Of a DNA stretch of 62,137 bases, positions 43,920-52,437 are shown piece after piece (position 1 is the first letter of the stretch; each line of letters opens with the position of its first letter). The position numbers and the translations under genes were made by a program. The DNA comes from Deltaproteobacteria bacterium. GTDB taxonomy: Bacteria > Myxococcota_A > Polyangia > Polyangiales > JADJMO01. The stretch is from contig JALHOE010000026.1 in the NCBI GenBank assembly GCA_022843175.1, positions 1-62,137 of the forward strand. Reading direction: 5' to 3'. The notes below the pieces were generated by a model that worked only from the letters and a program-made list of their open reading frames with translations, was not told the origin of the DNA and did not search any database.

Positions 43920-46900
43920 ATGCTCCCGGGGTCGGTGCTCGCGGATCGTTTCGAGGTCCAGGATCTCGTCGGTCGCGGCGGGATGAGCTCCGTCTATCGA
44001 GCGATCGACCGCACGAGCCGAGCACCGGTCGCCCTCAAGCTGCTCGGGGAGCGCTACACCCACGAGAGCGAGCGGTTCAACCGCGAGGCCGTCGCGCTCC
44101 AGGGGCTCCGCCACCCGAACATCGTCCGCTACGTCGCTCACGGAAAGACCGTCGAGGGCACCCACTACCTCGCGATGGAGTGGATGGACGGCGAGGATCT
44201 CTCCTCGCGCCTGAAGAACGGCCCGCTGACGATGACCGAGAGCATCCACCTCGCGGCGCGCGTCGCCGGTGCCCTCGCCGCCGCGCACGAGCGCGGGATC
44301 GTCCACCGCGACATCAAGCCGTCGAACATCTTCCTCATCGACGGACGCCCGGACCGGGTGAAGCTCCTCGACTTCGGCATCGCGCGCTTCGGCGATCGGG
44401 ACGGCCTCACCGCGCCCGGCGTGGTGTTCGGGACCCTCGGCTACATGGCCCCCGAGCAGGCGCGCGGCGAGCGCTTCATCGACGCCCGCGCCGACATCTT
44501 CGCGCTCGGGTGCGTGCTCTACGAGTGCATCACCGGCAAGCCGCTCTTCATGGGCGCGCAGCCGACGGCGGTGCTCGCGAAGGTCGTCTTCGAGGACGCG
44601 CCGCGCCTCAAGTCGGTCCACCGGAGCACGCCCGACGCGCTCGACCGCGTGCTCGCGCGCATGCTGGCGAAGGTCCCCGCGAGCCGTCCCGGCGATGCGC
44701 GCGCGCTCGCCGCCGAGATCGAGGGCCTGTCGCGCACCGTCGCCGAGGCCGAGAACCTGCCCGAGGCGCCGGCCCGCCCCGAGGCGATCACCGAGGCCGA
44801 GCAGCGCATCGTCTCGGTCATTCTCACCTCGGTGATCCAGAACCGCCCGCCGTCGGTGATGCCGCTCACGACCGCCGAGCACGACGCCACCGCCTCGCGT
44901 CTCCTGAAGATCCGCGCCGCCGTCGCGCCCTTCGACGCGCAGATCGAGCTTCTCCGAAACGGCTCGCTCGTCGCGACGCTGGTTGGCAAGGGCGACGCCG
45001 GCGAGCTCGTCGCGCGCGCCGCGCGCTGCGCGTTCGCGATCCAGCGGCAGGCACCGGACGTCCCGATGGTCGTGGCCACGGGCCGCGGCGTGCTCGGCGG
45101 CCGCTTGCCGGTCGGCGAGGTGATCGATCGCGCCGCGGATTTGCTCCGCGCCTCCACGGGTGGCGGACGGATGCCGTCGACGCCCCCCGGGCTGACAGGG
45201 GTGCGCATCGAGGTCGACGCGATGACCGCCGCGTTGCTCGACGCGCGGTTCGAGGTCGCGAGGGGCGGCAACACCTTCGTGCTCCGCGGCGAGCGCGAAC
45301 AGATCGAGGCCACCCGCACGCTCCTCGGCCGCGAGACGCCGTGCGTCGGTCGCGATCGCGAGCTGTCGCTGCTCCGGATGTACCTCGACGAGAGTGTGCA
45401 CGAGCCCGTCGCGCGCACCGTGCTCGTCACCGCCCCAGCCGGCTTCGGCAAGTCGCGCGTGCGCTACGAGTTCCTCCGCGGCGTCCGCGCGAGCCACCCG
45501 GAGATCGAGGTGTGGGCGGCGCGCGGCGATCCGATCGGCGTCGGTTCGCCTTTCGCGCTCGTGGCCCAGCTGCTGCGGAACGCCTGCGGTCTCCGCGACG
45601 GTGAGCCGCTCGACCTCCGCCGCCAGAAGCTCCGCGATCGGGTCGAGCGGAGCGTCGCGCCCGGGCACGCGCTCCGCGTCGCGCAGTTCCTCGGCGAGAT
45701 CGTCGGCGCGCGCTTCCCCGACGACGAGAGCCTGCAGCTGCGCGCCGCGCGGCAGGACCCGATGCTGATGGGCGACCAGATGCAGGCCGCGTGGGAGGCG
45801 TTTCTCGACGCCGAGACCGCGCACAAGCCGCTCCTGCTGTTGCTCGAGGATCTGCACTGGGGCGACCTCCCGTCGGTGCAGCTCATCGACGCGGCGCTGC
45901 GCGCGCTCCGCGAGCGACCGCTGATGGTGCTCTCGCTCGCGCGTCCCGAGGTCCACGAGCTGTTCCCGCGTCTCTGGGCCGGTCGCGGGGTGCAGGAGAT
46001 CCGCCTCGGCGAGCTCACCCGGAAGGCGTCCGAGAAGCTCGTGCGCGAGGTGCTCGGCGAGACGCTCTCCGCCGATGCGGTCACCAAGCTCGTCGAGCGC
46101 GCGGCCGGCAACGCGTTCTACCTCGAGGAGCTGATTCGCGCCGCCGCAGAGGGGCCCGCGGATCAACCGCCGCTCACGGTGGTGGCGATGGTGCAGGCCC
46201 GCCTCGAGCGCCTCGAGCCGGACGCGCGGCGGGTGCTCCGCGCCGCGAGCGTCTTCGGTCAGGTGTTCTGGCGGTCGGGGGTCATGACGCTCCTCGGCGG
46301 CGAGGCGCACGCCGCCGCGCTCGACGAGTGGCTGTCGGAGCTCGTCGAACGCGAGACCATCTCTCGCCGCGCCGAGAGCAAGTTCCCGGGCGAGGAGGAG
46401 TTCATCTTCCGCCACGCGCTCGTGCGCGACGGGGCGTACGCGATGCTGACCGAGGCCGACGCGCGCCTCGGCCACCAGCTCGCCGCGCAGTGGCTCACCG
46501 CAGCCGGCGAGAGCGACGCCATGATGATGGCCGAGCACTTCGAGCGAGGCGGCGAGCCCGCGCGCGCGATTGACTGGTTCAAGCGGGCGGCCGAGCACGC
46601 GCTCGAGGGCAACGACTACGACGCCGTCGTCGTCCGCGCCGAGCGCGCGATCGCGTGCGGCGCGCAGGGCGCGACGTTCGGCACGTTGCGCGTGATGCAG
46701 GCCGAGTCCCATCGCTGGCGCGGCGACCTCGCCGGCGCCGAGGCGTGCGCGCTCGACGCCATGCGCCTGCTGCCCCGCAGCACGCCGCTGTGGTTCAACG
46801 CAGTCGGCGATCTCGCGCTCGCGAGCGGTCGGCGCGGCAAGCCCGGGCAGCTCAACGTGGTCGGCCAGATGCTGCTCGATCTCGGTCGCCAGCGCGCGAT

Positions 46901-47840
46901 CACCGGCCCGCACGCGGTCGCCGCGGCGCGCGCCGCGACGCAGCTGCTCCTCGGCGGCAAGCAGGAGCTCGCGCTCTCGCTGCTCGAGCTGCTCGAGCAC
47001 GTGCCGGACGAGGTCCTCGCGAACAACCCGGCGGTCGCCGCGCGAATCAACGTCGCGCGCTACTACCGCGCCATCTGCGGCGGCGATCCGGCGTCGGGCG
47101 TCGAGATCGCGTCCACCGCCGCGCAGCTGTTCGAGAGCGCTGGCGATCTCCGCAACGCGTGCGTCCAGCGGGGCGATCTGGCCTACGCGCAGGTGGAGCT
47201 CGGCGCCTACGAGCAAGCGCAGTCGACGCTGCGCGAGGTGCTCTCGCTCTCCGAGCGGCTCGGTCGCCTGCACCACGCGAGCGCGACCGCGAAGCACAAC
47301 CTGGGGATGGTCCTGGCCCGGCTCGGCTCGTTCGCCGAGGCCCAGTCGATGGAGCACGAAGCGCTCGAGTCGTTTCGCACCAAGGGCGAGCGTCGGATGG
47401 AGGGCAAGTCGCGGGTGTTCCTCGCGGAGATCTTCCTCCTCGCCGGCGATCTCGACGCGGCCGACCGCGAAGCCCGGACCGCGGTCAAAGCGCTGTCGGT
47501 CGCGCCGCCCGCGAAGGCCCACGCGCTCGCCGTCGCCGCGCAGATCGATCTCGCGCGCGGCGACACCGAGGGCGCGCTCCGCGATGCGACCGAGGCAGAT
47601 CGGCTGCTCCAGCAGGTCGGGGTGCTCGACGAGGGCGAGGCCACCGTGCGCCTGGTGCTGGCCGAGGCGCTGCGCTCGGCCGGAAAGCACGACGAGGCGC
47701 GCGAGGCGATCACCGCCGCGCGGGATCGTCTGCTCGAGCGAGCGTCGCGAATCCGCGACGAGAGCCTGCGCCGCTCGTTCCTCGAGCAGGTGCCGGAGAA
47801 CGCGCGAACGCTGGCGCTGGCGCTGGCGTGGACGGCGTGA
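43920..47840 (+). CDS. Ser/Thr kinase fused to cyclase-like, AAA-ATPase and TPR regions
   Basis: A 1306-residue multidomain signalling protein. Residues 10-280 are a Hanks kinase: GRGGMSSVYRA loop, Lys40, HRDIKPSN (H129, D131), DFG at 151-153, GTLGYMAPEQA. Residues about 295-480 resemble a class III nucleotide cyclase domain without clear catalytic acids. A STAND-type ATPase follows, with Walker A APAGFGKSR (Lys511) and Walker B LLLLLEDLHW (E643, D644). From about 880 to 1290 TPR-like helices dominate. This order is seen in myxobacterial and PknK-like proteins and suggests ligand or protein sensing by the TPR/ATPase part with kinase output. ATG 43920 is used because GGAGA lies six bases upstream; a GTG at 43887 is possible. 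Confidence 0.9.
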   Translation: MLPGSVLADRFEVQDLVGRGGMSSVYRAIDRTSRAPVALKLLGERYTHESERFNREAVALQGLRHPNIVRYVAHGKTVEGTHYLAMEWMDGEDLSSRLKNGPLTMTESIHLAARVAGALAAAHERGIVHRDIKPSNIFLIDGRPDRVKLLDFGIARFGDRDGLTAPGVVFGTLGYMAPEQARGERFIDARADIFALGCVLYECITGKPLFMGAQPTAVLAKVVFEDAPRLKSVHRSTPDALDRVLARMLAKVPASRPGDARALAAEIEGLSRTVAEAENLPEAPARPEAITEAEQRIVSVILTSVIQNRPPSVMPLTTAEHDATASRLLKIRAAVAPFDAQIELLRNGSLVATLVGKGDAGELVARAARCAFAIQRQAPDVPMVVATGRGVLGGRLPVGEVIDRAADLLRASTGGGRMPSTPPGLTGVRIEVDAMTAALLDARFEVARGGNTFVLRGEREQIEATRTLLGRETPCVGRDRELSLLRMYLDESVHEPVARTVLVTAPAGFGKSRVRYEFLRGVRASHPEIEVWAARGDPIGVGSPFALVAQLLRNACGLRDGEPLDLRRQKLRDRVERSVAPGHALRVAQFLGEIVGARFPDDESLQLRAARQDPMLMGDQMQAAWEAFLDAETAHKPLLLLLEDLHWGDLPSVQLIDAALRALRERPLMVLSLARPEVHELFPRLWAGRGVQEIRLGELTRKASEKLVREVLGETLSADAVTKLVERAAGNAFYLEELIRAAAEGPADQPPLTVVAMVQARLERLEPDARRVLRAASVFGQVFWRSGVMTLLGGEAHAAALDEWLSELVERETISRRAESKFPGEEEFIFRHALVRDGAYAMLTEADARLGHQLAAQWLTAAGESDAMMMAEHFERGGEPARAIDWFKRAAEHALEGNDYDAVVVRAERAIACGAQGATFGTLRVMQAESHRWRGDLAGAEACALDAMRLLPRSTPLWFNAVGDLALASGRRGKPGQLNVVGQMLLDLGRQRAITGPHAVAAARAATQLLLGGKQELALSLLELLEHVPDEVLANNPAVAARINVARYYRAICGGDPASGVEIASTAAQLFESAGDLRNACVQRGDLAYAQVELGAYEQAQSTLREVLSLSERLGRLHHASATAKHNLGMVLARLGSFAEAQSMEHEALESFRTKGERRMEGKSRVFLAEIFLLAGDLDAADREARTAVKALSVAPPAKAHALAVAAQIDLARGDTEGALRDATEADRLLQQVGVLDEGEATVRLVLAEALRSAGKHDEAREAITAARDRLLERASRIRDESLRRSFLEQVPENARTLALALAWTA

Positions 47841-47896
47841 GTGCCGGACGCCGAGCGCCGAGCCGAGCGGCAGGCGCAGCCAGCCGAAATTCGCAT

Positions 47897-48017
47897 CTAC
47901 TCGCTATACGCGTTAGTTGCGCACCCGGGCGGGGCGGCCCGAGGTTCTGAGCGGCCGCGCTCTCGCGACGCCATCAACGCCCGCGCTGCGATCGCAACTA
48001 ACGCGTATAGCGAGTAG
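47897..48017. repeat. Perfect 25-bp inverted repeat with 71-bp spacer
   Basis: Arms at 47897-47921 and 47993-48017 are exact reverse complements (CTACTCGCTATACGCGTTAG... and its mirror). Their sequence is much less GC-rich than surrounding DNA. After each AGTTGCG the next bases are also similar on both sides (CACCCGGG and AACTCGGG). The structure lies between the kinase stop and a small reverse gene and may be a non-autonomous element, a transcript hairpin or a protein-binding site. Confidence 0.85.
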
Positions 48018-48039
48018 TTGCGAACTCGGGAGGAGGTCT

Positions 48040-48119
48040 CGGCTTCTCGGCTTGTCGGCTTGTCGGCTTGTCGGCTTGTCGGCTTGTCGGCTTGTCGGCT
48101 TGTCGGCTTGTCGGCTTCT
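48040..48119. repeat. 8-bp tandem repeat, ten units
   Basis: Eight exact copies of CGGCTTGT (48048-48111) are flanked on each side by one CGGCTTCT variant. The array is uninterrupted and intergenic, ending 16 bases from the stop of the small reverse gene. The unit is not a multiple of three, so expansion would shift any frame crossing it. It is a likely length-variable locus. Confidence 0.9.
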
Positions 48120-48135
48120 GGGCGCTCGCCGCCTC

Positions 48136-48342
48136 TTACGCCCGTAGCGTGTCGCGGCGGTCGAACTCGAGGTCGTCCCAATCGAGCTCCAGGGGGACCA
48201 TCGTCGGACGGTCGTCCTCGGTGCCCCACGCCATCTCGAGCTCGCGTCGCAGCGCCTCGCCCTCGGCGTGAACGGCCGCGAGCTCGCGCAGCAGATCGCG
48301 CGTCGAATCCGCGAGCGCCTCGATGGCGTCCAGTTCCCCCAT
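48136..48342 (-). CDS. Small acidic helical protein, hypothetical
   Basis: From ATG 48342 this encodes 68 residues: MGELDAIEALADSTRDLLRE and a continuing charged helix to about residue 38, then an acidic tail (VPLELDWDDLEFDRRDTL). The first half could form a coiled coil; the end might be a docking peptide. No family is recognised. The frame continues upstream to 48411 but that part is less protein-like. The gene ends beside the 8-bp repeat array. It is plausible as a gene because it has codon usage like its neighbours and fills the gap between divergent elements. Confidence 0.5.
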   Translation of the reverse strand: MGELDAIEALADSTRDLLRELAAVHAEGEALRRELEMAWGTEDDRPTMVPLELDWDDLEFDRRDTLRA

Positions 48343-48427
48343 ACCCGGGCACCCGTCCCCCGTTCGGCAGCGCGGGGCCAACATTTGGGAATTTAGCGAT
48401 TGCACAAACACCTACATAAGGGTACAC

Positions 48428-49444
48428 ATGCGCCCCATGTACGCACGGCTTGTCGCGCTGCTCCTCGTGGTCTGCGGGATTTCGCTGGGAACCGGCTGCG
48501 CCGCCGAAGCCGCGCGGGAGGAAGAGGAGTCGGAGCAGGGCGGAACCGACGACCTCAACCTCGGTGAGGTCGAGGGCGCCGCCAGCACCTGGGGCGACGC
48601 GCTCAAGTGCAAGCCCATCCCGGTGGTCGAGGTGCTCAAGTCGCCGGAGATCATCATCTCGCTCGACGGGCTCACCCTCCACCTGCGCGATCGCGCCGGC
48701 ACCTACGACCGCGTGTTCCCGATCGGCCCCGGCGCGATCGAGAACGGCAAGTCGCTCACGCCGACCGGCACCTTCTACACGGGCAGCAACGCGAGCGAGG
48801 TGACCGACGCGCAGTGGGGTTACAACTACCCGTGCCGCATCTGGTGGACGGACAGCGAGACCAAGAAGAAGTCCCCCGTGTTCGCCGGCCTTCCGTTCAT
48901 CCGCCTCGCGGGTCCGCCCACCGCCGGCTACGGCATCCACGGCCCGATCGACAGCTTCACCGCGCCGAACGGCGGCTCGCTCCGCCGCGGCTACGTCTCG
49001 CACGGCTGCATTCGCATGGCTGCCAACGACATCGTCGAGGTCTACGCCCGCATCCGCGGCAAGAGCCGCACGCCGGTCCGCATCCAGCAGGCGGTGGAGC
49101 GCTCGGCCGATAGCAAGGCGGTCGACGTGCCCAACCGTTGGATCGGCAGCGAGTGCCTGTCGAACCCCGACTGCAACTTCGACGGCGGCGTCTGCCGCAT
49201 CCCCGACGGCGCGACCGTCGGCACCTGCACCCGCGCCTGCACCCGCGGCTGCCCGGACCGCGCCGGCGAGGCCACCACGTTCTGCGTGAGGGATCCCGAG
49301 AGCGGCGCCGGCATGTGCGTGCCGCAGGCCAACACCGTGTTCAACGACCGCTGCGATCGCTACGCCGGTCGCATCGCGCTCGCCGCGTCGATCGCGCGCC
49401 CGGACAACTCTGCCCGCACCGACGTGTGCATGCCGCTTCGCTGA
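48428..49444 (+). CDS. L,D-transpeptidase (YkuD) lipoprotein with Cys-rich tail
   Basis: A 338-residue lipoprotein (signal ending LGTGC). The YkuD domain has GIHGPI (His171) and SHGCIRMAANDI with catalytic Cys194, so it should form or exchange 3-3 peptide cross-links in peptidoglycan or attach proteins to it. After the catalytic domain, residues about 235-310 form a Cys-rich region (SECLSNPDCNFDGGVC, CTRACTRGCPDRAG, TFCV) like the Cys-rich modules seen on myxobacterial secreted proteins. The final 85 bases overlap, antisense, the end of the diiron protein gene. Confidence 0.9.
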   Translation: MRPMYARLVALLLVVCGISLGTGCAAEAAREEEESEQGGTDDLNLGEVEGAASTWGDALKCKPIPVVEVLKSPEIIISLDGLTLHLRDRAGTYDRVFPIGPGAIENGKSLTPTGTFYTGSNASEVTDAQWGYNYPCRIWWTDSETKKKSPVFAGLPFIRLAGPPTAGYGIHGPIDSFTAPNGGSLRRGYVSHGCIRMAANDIVEVYARIRGKSRTPVRIQQAVERSADSKAVDVPNRWIGSECLSNPDCNFDGGVCRIPDGATVGTCTRACTRGCPDRAGEATTFCVRDPESGAGMCVPQANTVFNDRCDRYAGRIALAASIARPDNSARTDVCMPLR

Positions 49445-50109
49445 AGCACCTCGTCCACGCAACGCCCGACGTACATCGACGGCGTGATCGCGAGCGCTCG
49501 AAACAGCGCACGATGATCCCAATACGACAAAGCGATCGCCGAGGTCGCCGCAGAGAAGAGCGTCGCGAGCGCCGCAGGCTCGCGCGGGAGCCAGTCGGCG
49601 AGGAAGTCGAGGTGCCCGGCCTCGTCGGCCGCGAGCGTGGCGCAGAAGCGACCGACCGGCTGCGGGAGACGCTCGGCGAGCAGCGCGTAGGTCGACGCGC
49701 CCACGAGCTCGGCCGCCGCGATGACGAGCATCTTGGTGCGAAAGCCGAAGAGCCGTCGCGCGCGGCGAAACAGGGCCTCGGTCCAGTGGCGGCGGAGCGT
49801 GGGCGCACCGAGGGCTGCGAGCAGATGGGCGAGCTCGCGCGCGTGACGCCCCTCCTCGCGGACGAAGAGACCGATCGCGACGCGCGCGTCGGGGTCGAGC
49901 TCGGAGACCGTGAGCGCCTGCCGCGCGAGGCTCCCCTCGCTCGATTCGCCGAGCTGAAACCGCTGCATCGAGCGAACGAGCAGGGTGTGCAACGTGGGCT
50001 CGAACCCAGCCGAGCGGAGCAGCCGCTCGAGCTCGAGTTGCGGGGGGAGCGGGATGTCGGGGCGCGTACGGTTCTGCTCGAACCGCCGCCGCCAATAGGC
50101 GCCGTCCAT
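49360..50109 (-). CDS. Ferritin-like diiron protein, possibly tRNA hydroxylase-like
   Basis: Encodes 249 residues. Helical segments carry the carboxylate/His ligands of a ferritin-like four-helix bundle: REEGRHARELAHLL and DEAGHLDFLADWL, with further Glu residues (AAAELVGA). This arrangement resembles MiaE/DUF455-like diiron proteins. The N-terminal 60 residues are Arg/Leu-rich. The ATG at 50109 is divergent from the deaminase gene start by 60 bases. The last 85 bases run antisense to the L,D-transpeptidase gene; both reading frames look real, so this is a true 3' overlap or one end is mis-set. Confidence 0.75.
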   Translation of the reverse strand: MDGAYWRRRFEQNRTRPDIPLPPQLELERLLRSAGFEPTLHTLLVRSMQRFQLGESSEGSLARQALTVSELDPDARVAIGLFVREEGRHARELAHLLAALGAPTLRRHWTEALFRRARRLFGFRTKMLVIAAAELVGASTYALLAERLPQPVGRFCATLAADEAGHLDFLADWLPREPAALATLFSAATSAIALSYWDHRALFRALAITPSMYVGRCVDEVLQRSGMHTSVRAELSGRAIDAASAMRPA

Positions 50110-50169
50110 GCCTCTCGAACGATTCGTTCATTGCGCTCGATTCCCGAACGAGGCATCCAAAGCCGCAGC

Positions 50170-51489
50170 GTGTCCCTCGCCGAGCTCCACCTCCACCTCT
50201 ACGGCTGCCTCCGCGGCGAGCACGTGCTCCGCATGCTCGCTCGATCGCCGCGGCCGTCGTGGGAGCGCTACGAGCCGAAGTTCGAGAAGGTGTTCGGGCG
50301 CCCCTCCCCCGCGCGCGCGCTCGTCGCGCGTTACGTCGCCGGCGACGAGACCGCGGTCGCCGAGTTCGAGGAGCTGTTCGTCTTCGGCGACGAGGACGCG
50401 GGTTCGTTCGAGCGCTTTCAGACCAAGTTCGACCTGATCGCCGCGGCGAGCGTGGTGGGCATCGCCGCCCGCGCGCCAGAGATGATCCCCGCCGCGCTCG
50501 ACGAGATCCGCGACGCCGCGCGGATGATCCTCGACGACCAGCGCCGGAGCGGCGTCAGCTACGCCGAGCAGCGCTTCTTCTTCGGTCGGGGCACGCCGCC
50601 CGAGCTCATCGAGGGGGGCCTCCGCGCGCTCCTCGAGGTCTTTCAGGAGAGCAGCGCGCCCATCGCGCGGCTCGCGCCCTCGCTGCCCCGGAGCGATCCG
50701 TGGCCGCACTGGGAGATCGTGCAGCGGCTCGCGCTCTCGCCGGTCGGCGCCGCGCTCACCGGGGTCGACTTCTGCTTCATCGAGGAGGGCCATCCGCCCA
50801 AGGAGCAGCGGGCGCTGTTCGACGCCGTGCTCGATCACAACCGGCAGAACCCCGAGCGCGCGCTCGCGATCCTCTACCACGTGGGCGAGAGCTTCGAGGA
50901 CAAGTCGCTCGAGAGCGCGGTCCGTTGGGTGCACGAGGCCGCCGAAATGGGGGCTCATCGGCTCGGCCACGCGATCGCGCTCGGCGTCGACCCGGACGCG
51001 TACGGCGCCCACGTCCGCAAGGAGTCGGTCGCCGAGCGCCGCGATCAAGTCGCCTACGATCTGCGCCACGCAAGCGCGCTGGCGCAGTACGGCGTGCACG
51101 TCGATCGCCACGCCCTCGCGCGCGAAGCGGAGCTGCTCGCGAGCCGCGAGGGCGAGCTGCAGATCGTCTACGACCATCGCCGCCTGCACGAGGTGCGCGC
51201 GCGGCAGCGGTTCGCGATGCACGCGGTGCGCGGCCACGGCGCGGTCGTCGAGGTCTGCCCCACGTCGAACCTGCGGATCGGCGGCCTGCGCGATCCGGCG
51301 CATCACCCGGTGCGCCGGTTCCTCGAGGAGGGCGTGGCCATCGTCGTCGCTTCGGACGATCCGGGCATCTTCGGTACCACGCTGCAACGCGAGCTCGCTT
51401 GGGTCGCCGCGCATGCCGGCGTTGACGTGCACGAGCTCGGCGCTCGAAGCTGGAGCGCGCGGAGCGAGGTGCTCACCGGTCGGCGGTAG
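50170..51489 (+). CDS. Adenosine-deaminase-family metal-dependent hydrolase
   Basis: A 439-residue TIM-barrel amidohydrolase. The zinc site blocks are present: HLH at residues 7-9 (ELHLHLYG), YHVGES (third His and catalytic Glu region), GAHRLGHAIAL, and SDDPGIFG with Asp396. These are the signatures of the adenosine/AMP deaminase superfamily. Length exceeds typical bacterial adenosine deaminases (about 330-350), with an extra helical stretch around residues 30-110. Substrate could be adenosine, adenine or another purine-like base. GTG 50170 is chosen because it places the HLH motif right at the N-terminus. Confidence 0.88.
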   Translation: MSLAELHLHLYGCLRGEHVLRMLARSPRPSWERYEPKFEKVFGRPSPARALVARYVAGDETAVAEFEELFVFGDEDAGSFERFQTKFDLIAAASVVGIAARAPEMIPAALDEIRDAARMILDDQRRSGVSYAEQRFFFGRGTPPELIEGGLRALLEVFQESSAPIARLAPSLPRSDPWPHWEIVQRLALSPVGAALTGVDFCFIEEGHPPKEQRALFDAVLDHNRQNPERALAILYHVGESFEDKSLESAVRWVHEAAEMGAHRLGHAIALGVDPDAYGAHVRKESVAERRDQVAYDLRHASALAQYGVHVDRHALAREAELLASREGELQIVYDHRRLHEVRARQRFAMHAVRGHGAVVEVCPTSNLRIGGLRDPAHHPVRRFLEEGVAIVVASDDPGIFGTTLQRELAWVAAHAGVDVHELGARSWSARSEVLTGRR

Positions 51490-51600
51490 CGCCGTTCGCG
51501 CCAGTCCGAGCCCGCGCGTCAAGCCGCCGGATCGCGCCTGCGTCTCCACGCCGAGGTCAGTGGCGCTGATCGAAGCGCGCGGCTGACGTACGCTGCGCGG

Positions 51601-52437
51601 GTGGTAGGGCGATCATGCAGTCAGGGCGCCCTTCGCGCGCTCGGGTGCGTTGCGCTCCTTTCGGGGGGTTGCAGCACGAGCCCGATCGAGGGGCCGCTCA
51701 CGACCGCGGATGCGGCTGTCTCCGACTCGCTGGTCGCCGACACCGAGATCGAGGACGCACCCGCGAGCGGCATCCCGCGCTGTGGGCCCGGGCCGTGGAT
51801 GGTGCAGGAGCTTCGTTTGGCGTACGCGTACGGTATGGGTGGCGCCATCGCCGGCGTCCCGGTGACCAGCGATCTGTGCCCGGACCAGAGCGCGACGAGC
51901 GACGCGAAGGGCGTAATCCGACTCGCGTTCACCCGGAGCGTTCCGTACTCGCTCTTGTTCGGCCACCCCGGAGCGCCTCCGTCGTACGCGCCGCAGTTCG
52001 CGGCGCTCCTCTCCAATACCACTACGTTCCTGCTCGGCGCGCCCGGCAGCGGCCCACCGATCGATGAGGACAAGGTCACCGTCGCGATCGCGGTTCATTT
52101 CGACTCGGCGCGCCCCGCGCCCTGCAACTCGCCATCCGGCTTGCGGGCCACGGTCCCCTCCGTGCCCACCGCGAAGACCCACTACTTTGCTTCGGAGGTT
52201 GAGGTCACGGATCCCGACGACCCGCGCATCGACGGAATCACCATCGATGGTCTGGAGGCGGACGTCGACGTCGCGGTCGCGGCCGAGAAGCCCGGTTGCC
52301 GCATCGAAATCAATCCGGGGTCGGCGTTCACCAAGAAGGTGCGCCCGCACCGCAAGTACTGGAGCTTCGTCTTCGTCGACATCTTCGAGCCCGTGGGCGA
52401 TGGTGGCGCTGCCGATGCCGGGGACGGTGGCGGATGA
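51601..52437 (+). CDS. Lipoprotein of unknown function
   Basis: Encodes 278 residues from a GTG at 51601. The signal contains LRALGCVALLSGGC with a lipobox (LSGGC). A short Thr/Asp/Ala tether (to about residue 55) leads into a beta-rich domain with segments LAYAYGMGGAIAGVPVTSDL and GVIRLAFTRSVPYSLLFGHP that resemble carboxypeptidase-regulatory-like (Ig-type) folds. The tail is Gly/Asp/Ala-rich (DGGAADAGDGGG). The stop overlaps the next ATG (ATGA at 52434-52437), forming an operon with the degenerate EEP lipoprotein. No function can be assigned. Confidence 0.7.
   Translation: MVGRSCSQGALRALGCVALLSGGCSTSPIEGPLTTADAAVSDSLVADTEIEDAPASGIPRCGPGPWMVQELRLAYAYGMGGAIAGVPVTSDLCPDQSATSDAKGVIRLAFTRSVPYSLLFGHPGAPPSYAPQFAALLSNTTTFLLGAPGSGPPIDEDKVTVAIAVHFDSARPAPCNSPSGLRATVPSVPTAKTHYFASEVEVTDPDDPRIDGITIDGLEADVDVAVAAEKPGCRIEINPGSAFTKKVRPHRKYWSFVFVDIFEPVGDGGAADAGDGGG

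Noticed and set aside
43899-47690. Long minus-strand ORF opposite the multidomain kinase
   Set aside because: The plus strand encodes intact kinase, P-loop and TPR motifs; the reverse frame has no recognisable motif and is a GC-skew shadow.
48040-48119. Possible CRISPR array
   Set aside because: Units are 8 bp and contiguous, with no unique spacers and no cas genes nearby; it is a simple tandem repeat.
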